A stretch of DNA of 9,193 nt from Phycisphaerales bacterium UBA4658 (GTDB lineage: Bacteria > Planctomycetota > Phycisphaerae > Phycisphaerales > UBA1924). Both the position numbers and the translations under genes were made by a program. The stretch is from NCBI GenBank assembly GCA_002405485.1, contig DHLW01000198.1, positions 1-9,193 on the forward strand. The letters are read 5' to 3'. Every line of letters starts with the position of its first letter. Within the stretch, counting starts at the first letter, position 1. Below, in pieces: positions 1 through 6,899 of this stretch. A model generated the notes under the pieces. It did not search any database. It saw only the letters and a list, made by a program, of their open reading frames with translations, and was not told the DNA's origin.

Positions 1-31
1 CCCCCCGGCACCCCCGGCACCCGGGCGTTGA
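1..31 (+). CDS. Possible 3' end of a proline-rich protein (partial)
   Basis: Only the last nine codons would be in the window. Frame 2 reads PPAPPAPGR and stops at TGA 29-31. The codons come from two copies of a 9-nt unit (2-10 and 11-19), giving a Pro-Pro-Ala repeat. The call rests mainly on context: the stop lies 24 nt before a textbook plus-strand intrinsic terminator at 56-80, as expected for the end of a plus-strand gene. The two other plus frames read on into or past the terminator, so they are poorer choices. Nothing can be said about function. The stretch could also be non-coding. Confidence 0.4.
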   Translation, partial: PPAPPAPGR

Positions 32-55
32 GAGGTTGGCAGGAGGTGCGCGCAC

Positions 56-80
56 AAACCCCCGTACTGGGGGTTTTTTT
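56..80 (+). terminator. Rho-independent terminator
   Basis: An 8-bp perfect stem (56-63 AAACCCCC with 69-76 GGGGGTTT) encloses a 5-nt loop (GTACT), and a T tract runs to position 80. The T run is on the plus strand, so it ends transcription coming from the left edge and insulates the lectin-like gene downstream. It has the only plus-strand T tract in the window that looks fully canonical. Confidence 0.88.
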
Positions 81-169
81 CATGGGATTGCCGCAGTTTG
101 GGGTGAGGGGTTGGGGGTGAAAAAAAGGTTGGCTTGGGTGGGCCAATCCAATCTTCTCCGCGTCTCGTA

Positions 170-198
170 TTGCAATCCGGTGATTGTGTGAGAACATT
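170..198 (+). promoter_or_regulatory. Candidate promoter of the lectin-like gene
   Basis: TTGCAA at 170-175 matches four of six bases of the sigma-70 -35 consensus. After a 17-nt spacer, AACATT (193-198) is a poor -10 match; TTTATC (198-203) is an alternative. This would give a leader of roughly 55-60 nt before the ATG at 262. The rest of 81-261 is G-rich (100-117) followed by a run of A (120-126), with no open frame I would defend. The call is tentative. Confidence 0.25.
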
Positions 199-261
199 TA
201 TCAGGTGTGCCGGGTTTTCGGTCTCTCACCGATCGGCACGCACGCACAAGGGAGATGAGAC

Positions 262-810
262 ATGCAGATCAAGACTGTGGGAACGATCGCGACTCTGGCG
301 TCAGCCGTGATGGCTTCGTCGGCGGCGGGGCAGATCGTGTATCTCGGGGACTTCAACGGGAAGTCCTACTACAACAACACGACCCCATTGTCCTGGACGG
401 CGGCCCGTGCGGCGGCGCTTGCGTTCAGCCCTGGGTTCAGCGATCTCATCGTGTTTGAGACCCCGGCGGAGGAGGCGTTTCTGGCGACGGTGATCCCGCC
501 GCCGAACAACGGTCCCAATCCCTGGATCGGGTTCACCAAGCAGGCGAATCCGTCTGGCGGTCAGGCGGCGTTCCAGTGGGTGAACGGTGCGCCGGTGACG
601 TACACGAACTGGGCTGGTGACGCGACGTTTGCCCCGGGTCGGGACTATGCGAGCTGGAACTGGTCCGATCCGGCCCGGGTCTGGAACGCGCTTGGGAACA
701 ACGGGCAGCCGTTCGGGTTCAAGAGCTCGATCATCGAAGTCGTGCCGGCTCCGGGCACGGCGGCGCTGCTGGGTCTGGGCGGGCTGCTGGCGGCGCGTCG
801 CCGCCGCTGA
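262..810 (+). CDS. Secreted C-type-lectin-like protein with PEP-CTERM-like tail
   Basis: This is a 182-residue exported protein. Residues 1-23 form a signal peptide with probable cleavage after AAG, before Q24. Residues about 27-160 look like a C-type lectin-like domain: a Trp-containing 'SWTAARAAAL' helix (44-53), the WIGF core (88-91), then W106-V-N-G and TYTNW (113-117), and a final strand ending in IIEV. Residues 161-182 form a PEP-CTERM-like sorting tail: VPAPG, a short hydrophobic helix, then RRRR. In organisms with an exosortase-type system such tails target proteins to the envelope; that system is not in this window. The protein has no cysteines, so the usual CTLD disulfides are absent. 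The WND motif that helps bind calcium and sugar appears as WNA (141-143), so sugar binding is doubtful. The start is supported by AAGGGAG (248-254), 7 nt before the ATG. It converges on the DUF2798 gene. Confidence 0.9.
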   Translation: MQIKTVGTIATLASAVMASSAAGQIVYLGDFNGKSYYNNTTPLSWTAARAAALAFSPGFSDLIVFETPAEEAFLATVIPPPNNGPNPWIGFTKQANPSGGQAAFQWVNGAPVTYTNWAGDATFAPGRDYASWNWSDPARVWNALGNNGQPFGFKSSIIEVVPAPGTAALLGLGGLLAARRRR

Positions 811-840
811 TCCGCGTGCGATCACGTCTGAATGTGTTCC

Positions 841-870
841 CGCCGCCCCGGCCAAAGTGCCGGGGCGGCG
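841..870. terminator. Bidirectional terminator hairpin between convergent genes
   Basis: A 12-bp perfect GC-rich stem (841-852 with 859-870) has a 6-nt loop (CAAAGT). It lies 30 nt after the lectin-like stop codon and only 3 nt beyond the stop codon (TAA, 874-876) of the opposing DUF2798 gene. The plus-side tail is TGTTTAT, a weak U tract; the minus side has none. Position and symmetry suggest that it serves both genes. Confidence 0.75.
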
Positions 871-873
871 TGT

Positions 874-1095
874 TTATCTGCAGAGCCGGTCGGCGAGGGC
901 TCGAAGTGGCGGCGCGATGAGCAGCGCCGAGGGAATCGCGATGATGGAGCAGATGGCCCACCCGCGCATCCAACGGGTGATGAACCACGCGTCGATCCGA
1001 TGGTGCAGGACGGTCATCGCGAGCGAAAGCAGGAATGCGAGTGCGACGGTCAGGAGCACGATGAAGACGGCGGGTCGGAGCCGTGGAGCGAGCAT
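874..1095 (-). CDS. Small two-helix membrane protein, DUF2798-like
   Basis: This is a 73-residue protein with two predicted transmembrane helices (about 9-29 and 46-62). The short loop between them carries HHRIDAWFITRWMRGW, followed by IPSALLIAPPLRALADRL. The W-M/L-R-x-W and P-x-A-L-x-x-A-P-P-x-R pattern, the length and the two-helix layout fit what I recall of DUF2798, a family of unknown function. I chose ATG 1095 because it starts immediately before the first helix. The same frame stays open upstream to ATG 1164, but that would overlap the Nudix gene and add low-complexity sequence. No Shine-Dalgarno precedes 1095 (CTCCCCCT lies next to the ATG). GATACT (1102-1107, read on the minus strand) lies 6 nt upstream, which suggests a leaderless mRNA. 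It is divergent from the Nudix gene. Confidence 0.72.
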   Translation of the reverse strand: MLAPRLRPAVFIVLLTVALAFLLSLAMTVLHHRIDAWFITRWMRGWAICSIIAIPSALLIAPPLRALADRLCR

Positions 1096-1141
1096 AGGGG
1101 GAGTATCGAACGGCCATCGGGCCGGGCCGTACTCTTGACCG
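1096..1141. promoter_or_regulatory. Divergent promoter region, possibly two leaderless promoters
   Basis: This 46-bp spacer separates two divergent start codons. On the plus strand TACTCT (1130-1135) ends 6 nt before the Nudix ATG. On the minus strand GATACT (complement of 1102-1107) ends 6 nt before the DUF2798 ATG. Both fit the distance at which transcription starts on the A of the ATG. Neither gene has a purine-rich Shine-Dalgarno. The -35 regions are poor: the plus-strand -35 would fall around 1107-1112 and the minus-strand -35 around 1125-1130. Confidence 0.4.
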
Positions 1142-1576
1142 ATGCGATCGAAAGCGTCGAGCATCCCTGGCGATGCGCCCAGATACTGCTGCGTGATCCT
1201 GCGGGACGCGCGTGGGTGGTATGTGCTGGAGCGCCGGCCGACGAACAAGCGGCACGCGGCGGGCAAGCTCACGTGCTTCGGGGGGTCGCGTGAAGCGGGC
1301 GAGTCGCCGGAGGCGTGCGCCCGGCGAGAGGTGATGGAAGAGATCGGGTTTGCGGTTGGCGCTCTGGAGCGGTGCGTGGTCCTGCACACGCCCAGGGGCG
1401 AGGCGTGGTTCTACAGGGCCACTGGTCCGGAGAAGGGGACGGTGGCGGCTCTGGAGCCGGGGACGAGCGTGGAGTGGATCGCGCCCGAAGAGGTGTTCGG
1501 ACCTGATCTCTCGGTCTGGCACGCGGCGGCGATGCGGGCGGAGCGGGCGGGTCTTGACTCAGCCCATGTTGAGTGA
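1142..1576 (+). CDS. Nudix hydrolase
   Basis: This is a 144-residue cytoplasmic enzyme of the MutT/Nudix superfamily, which cleaves nucleoside diphosphates linked to another moiety (X) with a divalent metal. The Nudix box is complete at residues 48-70 (G48, E54, R62-E63, E66-E67, G69, F70), so the G-x5-E-x7-R-E-U-x-E-E-x-G-U consensus is met and the metal-binding glutamates are present. Residues 14-31 form the first strands (CCVILRD... WYVLERR), and a WIAPEEV segment (112-118) fits the late part of the fold. The substrate cannot be read from the sequence; nucleotide-pool cleaning is one option. An in-frame TGA at 1136-1138 excludes any upstream start, so ATG 1142 is the first possible one. 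It has no Shine-Dalgarno, and the message may be leaderless. The length is normal for a single-domain Nudix protein. Confidence 0.93.
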   Translation: MRSKASSIPGDAPRYCCVILRDARGWYVLERRPTNKRHAAGKLTCFGGSREAGESPEACARREVMEEIGFAVGALERCVVLHTPRGEAWFYRATGPEKGTVAALEPGTSVEWIAPEEVFGPDLSVWHAAAMRAERAGLDSAHVE

Positions 1577-1607
1577 GTGATCGGAAGGGCTGAGTGCGAA
1601 ATGAAAA

Positions 1608-1632
1608 GCCCCGGGTGGAATGCACCCGGGGC
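1608..1632 (-). terminator. Bidirectional terminator, strongest on the minus strand
   Basis: A 10-bp perfect stem (1608-1617 with 1623-1632, GCCCCGGGTG and its complement) has a 5-nt loop. On the minus strand it is followed by TTTTCATTT (complement of 1599-1607), a fair U tract, 44 nt after the stop of the large surface-protein gene. On the plus strand it lies 31 nt after the Nudix stop, followed only by GTTCT. Confidence 0.8.
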
Positions 1633-1675
1633 GTTCTGGCGATGAGGACCTGTTTCAGCGGCGGAGATCGCGGGA

Positions 1676-4483
1676 TCAGCAGCCGGCGAACCAGGCGTTG
1701 AGGAAGGCGAAGATGTCCTGAACGTCGACGCCATTGACGCCGTCGAAGTCGGAGGCGGGGTTGCCGGCGAACCAGGCGTTGAGGAAGGCGAAGATGTCCT
1801 GAACGTCGACGCCGTTGACGCCGTCGAAGTCTGCGGCGCACTGGCAGGCGGCGGCGCCTGGGGCGTTGACCGCGGCGGTGATGCCCTGGACGAATCCGGG
1901 GGAGCCGAACATGCCGCGGTTGTAGATGCCGGTGGGGAAGCCCGAGCCGTCGACTGCGGCGTTGATGATGCTCTGCACGCCGCCATCGAACCCGGTGAGG
2001 GACGCGGCCCAGCTCGTGCCGAGGTCATTGGAGGACTGGGTGTTGAAGGATGGGAGGGTGTAGATGGACCAGAAGGTGGTGACGCCGGTGGCGGCGTCGC
2101 CGGGCCAGCCGAAGGGGAAGCTGGCGGCGCCGGTGGGGGTGTTGTCGTCGTCGAAGTTCACGACGTCGGCGACGGTGCCATCGGCCTTGACCAGCCGCAG
2201 GATCTCGTTGGTGAACGAGGGGTTGTCGGCGAGTCGGGCCAGTCCGAGGACGCCGGTGCTGGTGTACCACTCGCGGACAGGAATGACCTGGAAGCCGCAG
2301 CCCCAGGCGTTGGCGAACTCATCGGCGAAGTTGCGGCCGGTGAGCGGGAGGAGGCCGGGCTGGTCGGTGGGAGCGAAGTCGTCCACGCCGATGATGACCG
2401 CGGCGGAGTTGGGGGCGAGCGTGGTGCCGGCGGGGAAGGTGGTGGTGCGGCCGTCTTCGTCCTGGAGGTACCACCCGCTGATGTCGATCGGGGCGGAGGT
2501 GGTGTTGACGATCTCGACCCACTCATCGCGACCGGCGGCGACGGTCTGGGGGGCGACGGGCGTGGGATTGGAGCCGGGGTAGATGGAGTTGGTGGTGGCG
2601 GCGATCTCGGAGATGATGACATCGCCAGTGGGGGACTGGTTGGTGGTGGGGACGAAGCCGGGGGAGCCGAAGTCCTCGCCGAAGTTCCCGAAGCCGAAGG
2701 GAGCGGCGGGGTTGCCGGTGAGGTCGGCGGACTGGTACGCGCCGTTCAGACCGCCGATGGAGAGGCGCCAGCTTGTTCCGGGGTTGTTGCCGGTGATGGT
2801 CTTGAAGGCGGGCAGGAGGGCGAAGGAGCTGTGGGAGTCGGAGCCGGGCCAGAAGTCCAGGGGCTCGCCGTTGGAGTTCACGTTGGAGAAGTTGGCGACG
2901 TCGATGATGTACCCGCGATCGGTGACCCAGGTGGTGGGTCCGGAGGCGAGGCGCGTCGGGTGCGGACCGGAGGTCGTGGGCGTGGCGGCGGGAACGGCGG
3001 CGTCGTTGATGATCGCGCCGCGGACGAGGGTGAGGATCTCGGCGGTGGGAGTGGCGTTGGTGGCGCGGGCGCCCCAGCGGGAGAGCGGGATGAAGCGGAT
3101 GGGGAGGCCCTGCGGGTTGTTCACGCCCCAGAGCTGCTGATAGACGGCGATGAGCTCGGCGTCGGTGTACGGGACGCCGCCGGCGGAAGAGAGAGTGCCG
3201 GCGTTCTGGCAGAGCACGGCGATCTCGCCGGGCTGGAGGATGGTGCCCGCGGGGACGGGGCTGGTGTAGCCGTCGCCGCCGGTCTCGATGTCGACGAGGC
3301 GGTAGCCGGAGATGTCAACGGGTCCGGAGGAGACGTTCTGGATCTCGACCCACTCGGTGCCGCCGGTGGTGAAGGGGTCGACCATGATCTCGGTGATGAT
3401 GACCTTGCCCCAGTCTTCGGCGCCGTCGATGATGCCGTTGTTGTTGGTGTCCAGCGATCCGCCGATGCCGTTGGTGCCTCCGGCGAGGTTGATGTCGGTG
3501 GAATCGAGGACGTTGTTGAGGTTGCGGTCGTTGCCCTCGCGGTTGTTGAGGGTGTCGCAGGTGTCGGGGATGCCGTTGTTGTTGAGGTCGGGCTCGCAGG
3601 CGTCTGGGATGAGGTTGCCGTTGCAGTCCGGGCTGGTGGCCGCGGTGCCGCAGGTTTCCAGATCGTCGGGGATGCCGTTGTTGTTGCAATCGGCGGGGGC
3701 GGGGGCGACCTGGTTGACGATGCCGGGGCTGGCGACGTTGCCGGCGTCAGACAGGCGGTCGCGGGTGATCGGGGTGCCGGTGGCCGGGAAGAGGAAGACC
3801 ACTTCGGAGCTGGAGATGCTCACCGGATCGGCGCTGGCGAGCTGCCAGGCGCAGCCGAGGTCATTGGCTTCCGCGGTGAGGTACTGCGGGCGGAGGACGA
3901 TCGACTGGCCGGCGGTGACCGGGGGGAAGCCGGGGGCGCCATAGGTGACGCGATCGATGACGGCGCCGGTGTTGTCCACGAGGAAGGGGACTTCGTTGAA
4001 GATCGTCGGGGTGTTGGCGATGGTGATGTTGCCGGGGATGATCAGGACGTTGCGGGGCGTGCCGCCCCACGCGTCGTTGAAGGACGCGGTGGTCCAGATG
4101 GAGGTTTCCGGGAGGTACTGGCCCGGGTTGAGGGGGTCATTGGGCGTCAGGCCGAGCCGGGCGCCGATGATGGCCAGGGCCTGGCGTGGGCCGAGGATGG
4201 TGCCAGGGGGGAACGGGACGCCGGCCGTGGGATCCTCGTCGTCGAGGTACCAGCCGGAGATGTCGATGGGGTCGTTGGTGGTGTTGAAGATCTCGATGAA
4301 CTCGAGGTTGTCGCCGGCGGAGTTGATCCCGAAACCGCCGCCGTCGTTGTCGTTGGGATTGGCGAAGATCTCGGTGATGATGACCTTGCCGACGTTGGAC
4401 GCCGGGCCGGCGGCGGCGGCGGCGGCGAGCGCGGCGACGCCGAGCATCGCGGCCGACGTGCTCCTGAGCACAGAACGATTCAT
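1676..4483 (-). CDS. Large secreted surface protein: three lamin-tail-like modules plus GC-type dockerin
   Basis: This is a 935-residue exported protein. A signal peptide covers about residues 1-26, with an Ala-rich hydrophobic core. Three related modules follow, each opening with G-K/D-VII-T/S-EI, carrying IDISGWYL or a close variant, and closing with SPG-F/I-V: about 32-257, 358-611 and 619-864. The opening motifs and the DISGWYLxDED strand match the lamin-tail domain (LTD), a common extracellular module in bacteria. Between modules 1 and 2, residues 265-354 hold Asp/Asn-rich calcium-binding repeats of the DCNNNGIPD type with several cysteines. The C-terminus (885-935) has two copies of a 27-residue dockerin-like unit, DFDGVNGVDVQDIFAFLNAW, ending in FAGC. 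Such tails are thought to mediate surface attachment in Phycisphaerae. No catalytic motif is visible, so a structural or adhesive role is inferred. AGGAGG (complement of 4488-4493), 4 nt before the ATG, supports the start. Confidence 0.94.
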   Translation of the reverse strand: MNRSVLRSTSAAMLGVAALAAAAAAGPASNVGKVIITEIFANPNDNDGGGFGINSAGDNLEFIEIFNTTNDPIDISGWYLDDEDPTAGVPFPPGTILGPRQALAIIGARLGLTPNDPLNPGQYLPETSIWTTASFNDAWGGTPRNVLIIPGNITIANTPTIFNEVPFLVDNTGAVIDRVTYGAPGFPPVTAGQSIVLRPQYLTAEANDLGCAWQLASADPVSISSSEVVFLFPATGTPITRDRLSDAGNVASPGIVNQVAPAPADCNNNGIPDDLETCGTAATSPDCNGNLIPDACEPDLNNNGIPDTCDTLNNREGNDRNLNNVLDSTDINLAGGTNGIGGSLDTNNNGIIDGAEDWGKVIITEIMVDPFTTGGTEWVEIQNVSSGPVDISGYRLVDIETGGDGYTSPVPAGTILQPGEIAVLCQNAGTLSSAGGVPYTDAELIAVYQQLWGVNNPQGLPIRFIPLSRWGARATNATPTAEILTLVRGAIINDAAVPAATPTTSGPHPTRLASGPTTWVTDRGYIIDVANFSNVNSNGEPLDFWPGSDSHSSFALLPAFKTITGNNPGTSWRLSIGGLNGAYQSADLTGNPAAPFGFGNFGEDFGSPGFVPTTNQSPTGDVIISEIAATTNSIYPGSNPTPVAPQTVAAGRDEWVEIVNTTSAPIDISGWYLQDEDGRTTTFPAGTTLAPNSAAVIIGVDDFAPTDQPGLLPLTGRNFADEFANAWGCGFQVIPVREWYTSTGVLGLARLADNPSFTNEILRLVKADGTVADVVNFDDDNTPTGAASFPFGWPGDAATGVTTFWSIYTLPSFNTQSSNDLGTSWAASLTGFDGGVQSIINAAVDGSGFPTGIYNRGMFGSPGFVQGITAAVNAPGAAACQCAADFDGVNGVDVQDIFAFLNAWFAGNPASDFDGVNGVDVQDIFAFLNAWFAGC
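1682..1831 (-). repeat. Near-identical tandem duplication of the dockerin unit
   Basis: A 69-bp core at 1682-1750 recurs at 1763-1831 with period 81 bp. I find one mismatch between the cores (A in CCATTGACG against G in CCGTTGACG), and it is silent. Each copy encodes one 23-residue calcium-loop and FLNAWFAG unit; the 12-bp linker encodes NPAS. The near identity at third codon positions points to a recent duplication or gene conversion. Confidence 0.95.
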
Positions 4484-4672
4484 AGAGCCTCCTTCGATGG
4501 TGCGGGACAGGGAACGAACGTGGACGGACCGATCACGCGGAAGCGGCCCGTGGGCGTTTCCGGCGAGAACACAGCCAGGTTGGTGCGCCGAAGGGCCCGG
4601 GGGCGGGCACGCGGAGCGGAGGGAAGAGAGCGTCAGGTCCGCTTGAACGGACGTGGCAGGAAGGATCGCGGA
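4484..4672. other. Intergenic gap between two minus-strand genes
   Basis: This 189-bp gap lies between the prepilin-like gene and the large surface-protein gene, both on the minus strand. Apart from the Shine-Dalgarno next to 4483, the only structure I see is a short 5-bp hairpin (4637-4641 with 4648-4652) just after the prepilin stop, without a T tract. I could not pick out a convincing promoter. The gap is long enough that the two genes need not be cotranscribed. Confidence 0.5.
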
Positions 4673-5677
<1,005 letters not shown>

Positions 5678-5687
5678 GGTTGAAAAA

Positions 5688-5691
5688 CTCC
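5688..5691 (-). promoter_or_regulatory. Shine-Dalgarno fixing the prepilin-like start
   Basis: GGAG on the minus strand lies 10 nt before ATG 5677. With the prepilin leader directly after it, this decides the start over the much longer open frame that continues to about 6394 and would overlap glpQ. Confidence 0.6.
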
Positions 5692-5818
5692 AGTGCAGTC
5701 GGGCGGACACTAGGACCACGCGCTTTTGAGGAGAACACGCTCTCGCGCGAAGAATGCGCAAGCACCCGAGCGCAAAGATCGTGCGAACATGCCGGATCTG
5801 CTGTCGGATTTGTCTTCG

Positions 5819-5840
5819 GCGCCGGCAACGATGCCGGCGC
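5819..5840 (+). other. Perfect 9-bp hairpin in the glpQ upstream region
   Basis: GCGCCGGCA (5819-5827) and its exact reverse complement (5832-5840) flank a 4-nt loop (ACGA). The hairpin ends 13 nt before the glpQ Shine-Dalgarno (GGGAG, 5854-5858) and 24 nt before the ATG. There is no T tract, so it is not a standard terminator. It could be an mRNA leader structure, an operator, or chance in GC-rich DNA. Confidence 0.5.
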
Positions 5841-5864
5841 TGAACAAGAGCATGGGAGCAGCAC

Positions 5865-6812
5865 ATGACGAAGGACCTCAGCGTGATTGTCGGCGCGATC
5901 GGACTTGCGCTGTGGTGCGCGGCGTGCGCTCCGACGAGCGACACCGGCGGTGCGGCGAAGACAATCGGCGATGGCCGATCCGCGATCATCGCGCATCGGG
6001 GCGCGAGCGGGCATCTCCCCGAACACACGCTGGCGGCGTATGCGCTCGCGTATGGCCAGGGCGCGGACATGATCGAGCCCGACGTGGTGCTGACGCGCGA
6101 CGGTGTCGTCGTCTGCTCGCACGATCTGACGATCACGCACGCCGCGGCGGTGCAAAGCCGATACCCGGAGCGCAGGCGCGCCGACGGAAAGTGGTACTTC
6201 ATCGACTTTGATCTTCGCGAGCTCAAGAGTCTCAACGCGGCCCTAGGCAGGAACGCCGAGCGCGTGCCCGGCCTGCAGGTGGCGACGCTGGACGAGCTGC
6301 TCACGATGATCGCCCGACTGAACGCCAGCACGGGACGGAACGTCGGCGTGATCCCGGAGATCAAGGAGCCGGAGTTCCACCGCGAGGCCGGCAAGCCGGT
6401 CGAGCCCGCGCTGCTGCGTGTTCTTGCGGCGCACGGCTATGTGCGGCGCGGTGACGCGGCGATCGTTCAGTGCTTCGATCTGGAAACGCTCAGGCAGCTT
6501 CGCGAGGTCCACCGAAGCGACCTTCGGCTCGTGTACCTCTTCGCGCAGGCCGTGCCCGAGCAGACGCTGCGGGACTTCGCACGCTTCGGCGATGGCATCG
6601 GGCCTCGCCGGACGCTCATCGAGCGGGACGATGGAACGGCGGGCGACATGCCGGGGCTGCTACGACGAGCGCGGGAGCTTGGACTGGCCGTGTATCCCTA
6701 CACGTTCAAGGACGAGCCGGCGGCGCTCGCGCGGTTCGTGCGCGTTCACAGGGTGGATGGGGTGTTTGCCGACTTTCCGGATGTTGCCCGTCGCGCTCGC
6801 GACGGGGAATGA
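5865..6812 (+). CDS. glpQ: Glycerophosphodiester phosphodiesterase, GlpQ type, probable lipoprotein
   Basis: This is a 315-residue enzyme that hydrolyses glycerophosphodiesters (deacylated phospholipids) to sn-glycerol 3-phosphate and an alcohol, normally outside the cytoplasmic membrane. The TIM-barrel GDPD motifs are all present: AHRGASG (43-49) with H44 and R45, LPEHT (51-55), the metal pair E71/D73, the catalytic H86-D87, PEIK (164-167) with metal-binding E165, and the late YPYT and VFADFPD segments. It matches the periplasmic GlpQ subtype well, including the segment after the HD motif ([18 protein letters not shown]) and [13 protein letters not shown]. The N-terminus is a signal peptide ending in WCAAC, so C21 may be lipidated; Cys at -3 makes the lipobox imperfect. 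GGGAG (5854-5858), 6 nt before the ATG, supports the start. It is divergent from the prepilin gene and convergent with the peroxidase gene. Confidence 0.95.
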   Translation: MTKDLSVIVGAIGLALWCAACAPTSDTGGAAKTIGDGRSAIIAHRGASGHLPEHTLAAYALAYGQGADMIEPDVVLTRDGVVVCSHDLTITHAAAVQSRYPERRRADGKWYFIDFDLRELKSLNAALGRNAERVPGLQVATLDELLTMIARLNASTGRNVGVIPEIKEPEFHREAGKPVEPALLRVLAAHGYVRRGDAAIVQCFDLETLRQLREVHRSDLRLVYLFAQAVPEQTLRDFARFGDGIGPRRTLIERDDGTAGDMPGLLRRARELGLAVYPYTFKDEPAALARFVRVHRVDGVFADFPDVARRARDGE

Positions 6813-6826
6813 GCCGAGCATTCAGC

Positions 6827-6861
6827 AGAGCGGCCCCGAACACGAGGTCCGGGGCCGCTCT
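6827..6861. terminator. Bidirectional terminator hairpin between glpQ and the peroxidase gene
   Basis: A 12-bp perfect stem (6827-6838 with 6850-6861) contains GCGGCCCCG and its complement and has an 11-nt loop. It starts 15 nt after the glpQ stop and ends 38 nt from the stop of the opposing peroxidase gene. Neither side has a real T tract (the plus side continues CACACACG). It resembles the hairpin at 841-870 in position and composition. Confidence 0.7.
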
Positions 6862-6899
6862 CACACACGTCGGGATGAGTCTGGTCACTGGGCCGGAGC

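Noticed and set aside
128..147. Imperfect inverted repeat (TTGGC/GCCAA) upstream of the lectin-like gene
   Set aside because: It has five perfect pairs plus a wobble, which is too short to separate from chance.
731..1522. A 263-codon minus-strand open frame across the lectin-like end, DUF2798 and Nudix genes
   Set aside because: It is rich in Arg and Pro, matches no family, and conflicts with three better-supported genes.
4637..4652. Hairpin after the prepilin-like gene as a terminator
   Set aside because: The stem is only 5 bp and has no T tract. It is noted within the intergenic entry but not called as a terminator.
5678..6394. N-terminal extension of the prepilin-like protein by 239 residues
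   Set aside because: It would bury the prepilin leader inside the protein and overlap glpQ. A Shine-Dalgarno and the leader place the start at 5677.
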